From assembly GCA_047635695.1 (NCBI GenBank), contig JBLILN010000009.1, forward strand, positions 7,986 to 71,985: a stretch of DNA of 64,000 nucleotides. Reading direction: 5' to 3'. This stretch comes from UBA2136 sp047635695. GTDB taxonomy: Bacteria > Pseudomonadota > Alphaproteobacteria > UBA2136. The stretch's first letter is position 1. Every line of letters starts with the position of its first letter. The notes beneath the pieces were generated by a model that was not told where the DNA came from, searched no databases, and saw only the letters and a list, made by a program, of their open reading frames with translations. Of this stretch, positions 58,011 to 64,000 are shown piece after piece. Position numbers and translations under genes: made by a program.

Positions 58011-58628
58011 ATGCAAATAAATGGTTACAATATTGACGATGCTTTATTAAAAAGTATCGAAACAAAGGTGAGTGAGGGCGATAACGTCTATCCGCCTATG
58101 TCTCAGCGTTTCCGCGCTTTAGAACTAACAGCATTTTCACAGGTTAAAATTGTTATTATAGGGCAAGACCCATACCACGGTGAGGGGCAAGCCAACGGCC
58201 TTGCCTTTAGTGTGAATGACGGTGTTAAAGTGCCGCCTTCGCTTAGAAATATATTTAAAGAACTTGATATAAACCCACAAAATGGTGATTTAACTGCATG
58301 GGCCAAACAGGGCGTGTTGATGCTTAATGCTGTTCTTTCTGTTGAGGCATCAAAGCCAGCTTCCCATGCAAAGCTTGGTTGGGAAAGAATAACGGATGAC
58401 ATTATTTGCCAGCTTAACAAACGAGACGAACCTTTGGTATTTATGTTGTGGGGTGCTTATGCACAAAAGAAGGGGGCGCTTATTGATAGAGAGAAGCACC
58501 TGATACTAGAAACCACCCACCCATCAACATTTTCAGCGCATAAAGGTTTTTTAGGGTCGGGCTGTTTTGTGAAGGCCAATGCCTATTTAAAAGCGAATGG
58601 ATTACGAAAGATTGACTGGAACTTATAA
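58011..58628 (+). CDS. ung: Uracil-DNA glycosylase
   Basis: Removes uracil from DNA, starting base excision repair. Family-1 motif A IIGQDPYHGEGQANGLAFS carries the catalytic Asp53; the DNA-contact motif is TTHPSTFSAHKGFLG with the catalytic His. LLLNAVLSVEASKPASHA-type segment reads LMLNAVLSVEASKPASHA. Start taken at 58011 (MQINGYNIDDALL), which has GGTGG upstream; in-frame starts at 57990 and further up add unconvincing residues. About 205 residues, at the short end of the family. It is divergent from the frameshifted orphan gene. Confidence 0.95.
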   Translation: MQINGYNIDDALLKSIETKVSEGDNVYPPMSQRFRALELTAFSQVKIVIIGQDPYHGEGQANGLAFSVNDGVKVPPSLRNIFKELDINPQNGDLTAWAKQGVLMLNAVLSVEASKPASHAKLGWERITDDIICQLNKRDEPLVFMLWGAYAQKKGALIDREKHLILETTHPSTFSAHKGFLGSGCFVKANAYLKANGLRKIDWNL

Positions 58629-58692
58629 TTAAGTTATAAGTGTATTTAATATATATCTTTATTCACTTTTTCTGTTTTTTAAGGGGGCGTTT

Positions 58693-58857
58693 ATGTCTTC
58701 ACTAACTCAAAAACCTTACCAATCTGAATTTTCAAAATTTATACGTGACAACAGCCCTGAAGGTATAAAAGCCTTTTCAGTCATTCTTGAACGTGCAGCA
58801 GAGGAATCATCTAAACAGCAACTGGCTATCATTGAAAAAGCCCAGAAACTGCAGTAA
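58693..58857 (+). CDS. Small helical orphan protein, 54 aa
   Basis: ATG at 58693 with ribosome site aaggggg. The product SSLTQKPYQSEFSKFIRDNS ... EKAQKLQ is polar and mostly helical. No family recognised. It ends 32 bp before the next gene and probably shares its transcript. Confidence 0.55.
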   Translation: MSSLTQKPYQSEFSKFIRDNSPEGIKAFSVILERAAEESSKQQLAIIEKAQKLQ

Positions 58858-58889
58858 TATTTTTTTACGTACCTTTTAGGAGTACATAT

Positions 58890-59318
58890 ATGAATACTAA
58901 AAAATTAAATGCAATTTTTAACATTGCATCACTTGGTTTGTTTATCTTAAATATTGTAATGGTATTTTTTATATCAAATGGTCAAGTTTTAATGACTTCT
59001 TTGGTCATGTTTTGGGGGTGCTTGGGCGCCATATCTCTTAATATTAAGTCTTGCTATAATGTTTTAGGAAGCACGCATGGTATCTTGACAAAAAGTGCAC
59101 AATTTACAGCTTATTTTGGTTTTGTATTAGCCTGTTTTTTTATTTTGGTGCGGGTATTAATAATGCAATTGGGGGTGGCTCGTGATTTTTCAGTTATGGA
59201 AACGTTACTTAACAATATGTTCTTATGTTTGCTTGCTATTACTGCTCTACATGCTTTGTCTCGTGCTATATGGAATGTCTGTCATTCAGCGGCCGAGTCT
59301 TTTAAGGATTTAAAATAA
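58890..59318 (+). CDS. Small orphan membrane protein, 142 aa
   Basis: Four hydrophobic helices: about residues 10-30 (NIASLGLFILNIVMVFF), 33-55, 70-95 (FTAYFGFVLACFFILVRVL) and 108-127. No family recognised; short polar ends. Good ribosome site (taggag) and a strong terminator behind. Possibly an inner-membrane partner of the 54-residue protein encoded just upstream; that is only positional inference. Confidence 0.65.
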   Translation: MNTKKLNAIFNIASLGLFILNIVMVFFISNGQVLMTSLVMFWGCLGAISLNIKSCYNVLGSTHGILTKSAQFTAYFGFVLACFFILVRVLIMQLGVARDFSVMETLLNNMFLCLLAITALHALSRAIWNVCHSAAESFKDLK

Positions 59319-59337
59319 AATTTCATAACTTTTATCG

Positions 59338-59369
59338 AAAAAAAAAGCCCTCAAATGAGGGCTTTTTTT
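59338..59369. terminator. Bidirectional terminator between the 58890 gene and the LOG gene
   Basis: AGCCCTCA/TGAGGGCT stem with two central A, long A-run before and T-run after. Confidence 0.9.
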
Positions 59370-59388
59370 ATGCATTAAATGTATTTAT

Positions 59389-60471
59389 TTAAGCAGTCAA
59401 TGAAGGCACTTTTACGCGTCTTGGGCGTGGGTTTTTATGTGCTTGATCGGCTGTTAATGCGTGCCCATCATGCGTTTTAATGTTGAGGTCTTTAATAAGT
59501 AAGTAAAGGTCCATCGGTTTTGTATGGTTGATGTTAAACACAATGCGTTTTAGATGTGCAAGGTCTGGTTCGTCAGATTCTTCTTCTAAAGCAATATCAC
59601 GCTTTTCAAGTTTTCCACTTGTAATTAAGCCTGCATACTTAACTTCAAGCTCTGCAATCAATTCATCAGGAATTTCACGGTTCAAGCGTATAACGGCACG
59701 GTTTTCTGAAAGGTAACGTACTGAATGGTACCTGTAATAAAAATCGTTAATATAGTTAAGGGCATCGTCAACATCTGTTGTGTAATGCACAAGGTTAAGG
59801 TCTTGCGCGCTGACTGTGTTTTGCTCTACAAGGTGTTTCATAAGCTCAATTGTTTTACCCCAGAAAGTACCGCCTTCATGTTCAAGCATAACAACTGGTA
59901 CAGGCGTTGCACGGCCTGTTTGAATAAGTGTGAGAGCTTCAAAACCTTCATCAAGTGTACCGAAGCCACCTGGGCAAAGTACAATACCGTCTGCTTCACG
60001 CACAAAGGCAAGTTTGCGAATAAGGAAGTAGTAAAATGTAATTAAACGGTCGTCACTTAAAAATGGGTTTGCTTCCTGTTCAAATGGTAAGCTAATGTTT
60101 AAACCAATAGCGCCATCTTTCCCGGCCCCTTTGTTACCAGCTTCCATAATGCCTGGGCCTGCACCTGTAATAACGTCGTAGCCAAAATCTTGTACCAGCT
60201 TACGTGCAAATTCTGTTGTTATTTTGTAATCAGGGTTATCGGGTTGTGTACGCGCTGAACCGAAAATAGAAATTTTAGGCTTGCCACGTAAGTGTTGAAA
60301 TTTTTCACAATATGTTTTCATTTCAGTAATAATACCAAGAAGGAGGGACTTGTCATAACCTGTAATTGATTGGCTTTCTAGAAAGCTTACCGCGTCTTCC
60401 ACTGATAGTTTAGGTGATGGTGTGCCTGCATCAAAGCTACGGTGGTCAGATGCTGTTCTCTTGTGAACCAT
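59389..60471 (-). CDS. LOG family protein (TIGR00730, nucleotide 5'-monophosphate phosphoribohydrolase-like)
   Basis: 360 residues with a Rossmann fold. PGGFGTLDEGFEAL near residue 184 is the LOG signature (Pro-Gly-Gly-x-Gly-Thr-x-x-Glu), and VITGAGPGIMEAGNKGA near 96 is its nucleotide-binding partner. Usual LOG proteins are ~190-280 residues; the N-terminal ~60 and C-terminal ~90 residues here are extra, as in the longer PpnN-like group that cleaves purine/pyrimidine 5'-monophosphates. Not a lysine decarboxylase despite old annotations. Single gene, ribosome site aaggag. Confidence 0.88.
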   Translation of the reverse strand: MVHKRTASDHRSFDAGTPSPKLSVEDAVSFLESQSITGYDKSLLLGIITEMKTYCEKFQHLRGKPKISIFGSARTQPDNPDYKITTEFARKLVQDFGYDVITGAGPGIMEAGNKGAGKDGAIGLNISLPFEQEANPFLSDDRLITFYYFLIRKLAFVREADGIVLCPGGFGTLDEGFEALTLIQTGRATPVPVVMLEHEGGTFWGKTIELMKHLVEQNTVSAQDLNLVHYTTDVDDALNYINDFYYRYHSVRYLSENRAVIRLNREIPDELIAELEVKYAGLITSGKLEKRDIALEEESDEPDLAHLKRIVFNINHTKPMDLYLLIKDLNIKTHDGHALTADQAHKNPRPRRVKVPSLTA

Positions 60472-60659
60472 ATGTTCTTCTCCTTGTTATATTAGTTGGG
60501 TATTATAGCCCCTTTAATGGAAAGAGGAAGTACTTTTTTATTTAAGTTGTTATATTTTACATTTTTATAACTATAAAAGTTGCTTGCACATAGTTCCTAT
60601 GATAAAACCTTAGGGGCATGTACGAATATTAAAAAAACATAAAATCTAGGTTGTGAAAA

Positions 60660-61535
60660 TTGAGCGAAGAAGACATAAAAAATGACGACTCAATGGAGGA
60701 CATTCTTGCCTCTATTCGTGAAACTGTAGAAGACGAAGTTGAAAAAAATGAAGCCCCTGCATCAGAGCCTTCAGAAGTTTCGGCTGAAAATGAAGCTGTT
60801 TCAGAAAATATTGATGAGAATAAAGCTGAAGAAAAATCTCCAGAGGTAGACAGTTCTGAAACTGTCGAAGCGGATGAAGCGTTGGCTGCAATGGCTGATG
60901 CACAGGCGAGTCTTGATGCAGAAAAAGTAGGCGAGACTATCGTTGAAGAAACTCAAGAAACGGCAGCGGAAGACATTCTAGAATTAACAGACGTTGTTGA
61001 AAATGGTGATAGCAACGAAGACCTTATTGATGTTGACAAATTTTCTTCATCTGGTGAAATTGCCACGGCTTCTGAAAACTCTGTACAAGAATCTCGCGAC
61101 AGTTATAACGAAGAAGACGATATTGACGTGGACATGGACGGTATTATGAATGAATTAGAACAAGAGGGCGAACTGGCAAGCACGGCTGATTCGTTACCAA
61201 ATGAAGAAGACGCAAAAACGATGATGACGACCCCTGCTGCAGATGATGCAGAAGCTGAGGTACTTGAAACACCAGCACCAGTAGAAGAGGCAGCCATTGA
61301 TGAGCCTATCGCTGCAGTAGCATCAGAAAAAGTTGTTGAACAGGCGGTTACCGAAATGGCACAAAAAGTATTTTTACCAACAACACCTTCTGCTAAAGGT
61401 TTGCAAGTAAGCTTTCCAGCAGAAGTCTTAGCAGAAGCTTTACGCCCATTGGTGACAGGTTGGATAGAAGACAATTTAGCAGATATTGTAGAGCGCCTTG
61501 TGAAAGAAGAACTTAGCAAACTCGTCGAAAAATAA
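60660..61535 (+). CDS. popZ: PopZ-like polar organising protein (DUF2497)
   Basis: 291 residues. The conserved ends flank a long acidic, disordered middle: N-terminal SMEDILASIRETVEDE and C-terminal EALRPLVTGWIEDNLADIVERLVKEELSKLVEK-type helices (quoted parts: LRPLVTGWIEDNL and VERLVKEELSKL) match PopZ, which forms polar microdomains that hold the origin via ParB in Caulobacter. The acidic linker, very rich in Glu, Asp and Ala, is longer than in Caulobacter. Start is a TTG at 60660; the next Met is residue 12. It lies just upstream of valS, the classic alphaproteobacterial arrangement. Confidence 0.88.
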   Translation: MSEEDIKNDDSMEDILASIRETVEDEVEKNEAPASEPSEVSAENEAVSENIDENKAEEKSPEVDSSETVEADEALAAMADAQASLDAEKVGETIVEETQETAAEDILELTDVVENGDSNEDLIDVDKFSSSGEIATASENSVQESRDSYNEEDDIDVDMDGIMNELEQEGELASTADSLPNEEDAKTMMTTPAADDAEAEVLETPAPVEEAAIDEPIAAVASEKVVEQAVTEMAQKVFLPTTPSAKGLQVSFPAEVLAEALRPLVTGWIEDNLADIVERLVKEELSKLVEK

Positions 61536-61536
61536 A

Positions 61537-61587
61537 GTCGATTTATATGTGAATCGACGCAGAGATGGAGGCCTTATGGCTTCCATC
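61537..61587 (+). other. Two stable hairpins between popZ and valS
   Basis: Hairpin 1: GTCGATT/AATCGAC (61537-61543, 61552-61558). Hairpin 2: 10-bp stem GATGGAGGCC with GGCTTCCATC (one G-U) around a TTAT loop, 61564-61587. No T-run follows either, so they are not ordinary terminators. Confidence 0.6.
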
Positions 61588-61634
61588 TTCGCCGTTTAAA
61601 AGAGAATTTTAATTTTAAAATAGAAAAGTAAGTC

Positions 61635-64000
61635 ATGTTAGAAAAAACATATAACGCTAAAAATGTAGAATCAAACCTCTATCAAAAATGGGAAAGACTA
61701 GGCCTGTTTTCAGCCGACCCTTCTTCTGCAAAAGACCCGTTTACTATCATGATTCCCCCACCAAATGTTACAGGTACACTGCATGTAGGCCATGCTTTAA
61801 CAATGACACTTCAAGATATTTTAGTGCGCCATGCCCGCATGACACAAAAAGACGCTCTTTGGCAGCCAGGTACTGACCATGCGTCTATTGCGGTAGAACG
61901 TATCGTGACGCAAAAACTTGCCGCAGAAGGCAAAGAGAAAAAAGTTATAGGACGTGAAAAGTTCTTAGAGCGTGCTTGGCAACAAAAAGAAGAATCTGGC
62001 GCAACAATTGTCAATCAATTGAAACACCTTGGCGCTTCTTGTGACTGGGACCGTGAACGCTTTACAATGGACGAAGGTCTTTCTAAGGCTGTTAAAAAGG
62101 CATTTGTCGCTTTGCATAAAAAAGGCCTTATTTACCGTGGCACACGCCTTGTAAACTGGGACCCTATGCACCAAACAGCTATTTCGGATATTGAAGTTTC
62201 ACACAAAGACATGAATGGCTTTATGTGGCACCTTAAATACCCTCTAAAGGACGGCGGTTTTGTAACGGTGGCAACAACACGCCCTGAAACAATGCTTGGT
62301 GATACTGCGGTTATTGTTCATCCTGACGATGCACGTTATACGCACCTCGTGGGTCAAACAATCACATTGCCGATTGTCGGACGTGAAATTCCTATTATTG
62401 CAGACGATTATATCGATATGGACTTTGGTTCTGGTTGTATGAAGGTAACGCCAGCACATGACTTTAATGACTATGAAATTGGCAAGCGCCATGATCTAGA
62501 AATGATTAACATCCTCACAAAAACAGCGACACTTAACGAAAATACACCTACTGAATACCAAGGTATGGATCGTTTTGATGCCCGTAAAAAAGTAGTAGCT
62601 GAGTTTGAAGCACTGGGCTTACTTGAAAAAGTAGAACCACGTCAAAACAATGTTGCCCATGCAGAACGTGATGACACAATTTTAGAGCCATATCTCACAA
62701 CACAGTGGTATTTAAAAACGGAAACTTTAGCCAAACCTGCCATTGAAGCAGTGAAACGCGGTAAAGTTGAATTTGTCCCTAAAAACTGGGAAAAAACATA
62801 TTTCCACTGGATGGAAAATATCCAAGACTGGTGTATTTCTCGCCAACTATGGTGGGGGCATCAAATACCAGCTTGGTATAAAGACGGTGAAATTTATGTT
62901 GGTGAAGAAGCACCCGAAGGTGAAGGTTGGGTACAAGACCCAGACACACTCGACACATGGTTTAGTTCAGGCCTATGGCCATTTAGCACACTTGGCTGGC
63001 CAGAAAAAACACCAGAACTTAATAAATATTACCCAACAGACGTTCTGGTAACAGGCTTTGATATTATATTCTTCTGGGTTGCCCGTATGATGATGTTTGG
63101 TATGGAATTTATGAATGATGTGCCCTTCAAAAAAATCTTCATCCATGCACTTGTGCGTGACGAAGAAGGACAAAAAATGTCGAAGTCTAAAGGTAATGTT
63201 TTAGACCCACTGGAAATTATCGAAAAATATGGTACAGACGCTTTGCGTTATACAGTGGCTTCATTAACGGCTCCAGGTGCTGACATTTCTTTAGGTAAAG
63301 CAAAAATTGCATCGTCACGTAATTTCTGTACGAAATTATGGAATGCTTCAAATTACGCCTTTATGAACGAAGTTAAATATGACGAAAACTTTGACCCTGC
63401 AACGGCTAAAAACCCAATTAACCGCTGGATGATAGCGAAGTTGGCTGAAGTTGTTGACGTTCAAAATAAAGCCTATACAGACTTTAGGTTTAATGACCTC
63501 GCACAAAACTTATATCACTTTACTTGGGACACTTATTGTAGCTGGTACCTTGAATTAACAAAACCTGTTCTTTACGGTAATGATGCAGACGATATTGCAG
63601 AAACTAAAGCTACAATGGGTTGGGCGCTTGAAAAACTTTTACGCCTTATGCACCCTGTTATGCCATTTATCACTGAAGAAATTTGGTTGGAACTCACAGG
63701 TCAAACAGGTACTGACGCCAACTTAATGGCGCAGCAATGGCCAGAAGTATCAACATGGCCACGTGATGAAAAAGCCATGGCAGATATTGATTGGTTAATT
63801 AATATTGTTTCATCTATTCGTGCAGCACGTAGTGAAAATAACGTACCAAACAGGGCTGAGATTGTCGCAACAGTACGTGGTGCATCAAGTGCTGATAACG
63901 CACGTTTTGAAGCACTCAACACGTTCATTAAAGGCATGACACGTACGGCAGAATTTAAGCCTCACGCAGGTGAACTTTCTAGGACAGATGTGGTTGCCGT
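61635..64000 (+). CDS. valS: Valyl-tRNA synthetase, partial (C-terminus off right edge)
   Basis: Class I synthetase charging tRNA-Val, with editing of threonine. Start at the ATG at 61635 (MLEKTYNAKNVESNLYQKW). HIGH-type motif PPPNVTGTLHVGHAL near residue 44, editing domain with TRPETMLGDTAVIVHP near 216, and KMSKS in GQKMSKSKGNVLDP near 517. About 788 codons lie in the window without a stop; full length should be near 900. The WDPxDT-type region lies further on and anticodon-binding domain begins near 610. Preceded by two hairpins. Confidence 0.96.
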   Translation, partial: MLEKTYNAKNVESNLYQKWERLGLFSADPSSAKDPFTIMIPPPNVTGTLHVGHALTMTLQDILVRHARMTQKDALWQPGTDHASIAVERIVTQKLAAEGKEKKVIGREKFLERAWQQKEESGATIVNQLKHLGASCDWDRERFTMDEGLSKAVKKAFVALHKKGLIYRGTRLVNWDPMHQTAISDIEVSHKDMNGFMWHLKYPLKDGGFVTVATTRPETMLGDTAVIVHPDDARYTHLVGQTITLPIVGREIPIIADDYIDMDFGSGCMKVTPAHDFNDYEIGKRHDLEMINILTKTATLNENTPTEYQGMDRFDARKKVVAEFEALGLLEKVEPRQNNVAHAERDDTILEPYLTTQWYLKTETLAKPAIEAVKRGKVEFVPKNWEKTYFHWMENIQDWCISRQLWWGHQIPAWYKDGEIYVGEEAPEGEGWVQDPDTLDTWFSSGLWPFSTLGWPEKTPELNKYYPTDVLVTGFDIIFFWVARMMMFGMEFMNDVPFKKIFIHALVRDEEGQKMSKSKGNVLDPLEIIEKYGTDALRYTVASLTAPGADISLGKAKIASSRNFCTKLWNASNYAFMNEVKYDENFDPATAKNPINRWMIAKLAEVVDVQNKAYTDFRFNDLAQNLYHFTWDTYCSWYLELTKPVLYGNDADDIAETKATMGWALEKLLRLMHPVMPFITEEIWLELTGQTGTDANLMAQQWPEVSTWPRDEKAMADIDWLINIVSSIRAARSENNVPNRAEIVATVRGASSADNARFEALNTFIKGMTRTAEFKPHAGELSRTDVVA

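Noticed and set aside
61103..61519. 138-residue ORF antisense to popZ
   Set aside because: Ser/Ala-rich mirror of the acidic PopZ linker, no ribosome site; coding bias belongs to the plus strand.

Overview
This 64 kb window looks like a low-GC alphaproteobacterial chromosome. The taxonomic evidence is a polar organiser PopZ-type gene directly upstream of valS, a short DnaA-like Hda gene behind a DUF2066 gene, a two-subunit glycine decarboxylase, and a DUF465 gene. It carries single-copy housekeeping genes, three tRNAs (Pro-UGG, Ile-GAU, Lys-UUU), many intrinsic terminators, and an unusual number of small orphan genes, most with strong ribosome sites and several with consensus promoters. I would not name a genus.

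Layout. 1-6351: methionine sulfoxide reductases (msrA partial, msrB), a GST, a zinc alcohol dehydrogenase, and a minus-strand rpiB-glyA-nrdR-nusB operon. 6549-11245: orphan genes, a divergent MurA-family gene and a methyltransferase. 11259-17036: the glycine cleavage system, with gcvT and gcvH on the plus strand, gcvPA and gcvPB on the minus strand, the two P subunits separated by small orphan genes, and a nucleoside-deoxyribosyltransferase-like gene between gcvPA and gcvT. 17093-27561: a plus-strand run of DUF2066, hda, ppx/gppA, htrA, rarA, an alpha/beta hydrolase, an rluC-like gene, a HAD protein and an AsmA protein.

27626-36323: tRNA-Pro followed by a probable genomic island. A ~110-bp sequence starting at the tRNA 3' end recurs, imperfectly, about 8.5 kb downstream. 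Between the copies lie umuD and umuC separated by a frameshifted orphan gene, and a LysR-controlled operon that looks gammaproteobacterial (glyoxalase-fold protein, DJ-1/PfpI protein, YqhD-type aldehyde reductase, CurA-type alkenal reductase, Ohr/OsmC peroxidase). Together these would detoxify aldehydes, alkenals and hydroperoxides.

36557-64000: ankyrin protein, Gre-like protein, glnA, DUF465 gene with trailing tandem repeats, LysE exporter, rnr, topA, a chemotaxis receptor, tgt, an EamA transporter, an O-methyltransferase, ung, a LOG-family protein, popZ and valS (runs off the right edge), interleaved with orphan genes.

Most striking patterns: the tRNA-Pro island with flanking repeats; a 20-bp element shared by the umuD and umuC leaders; four orphan loci each broken by one-base homopolymer indels while conserved genes are intact; and a C9 tract inside the promoter spacer of one of those broken genes, which is a possible phase-variation arrangement. 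All conclusions come from reading the sequence; no searches were run.
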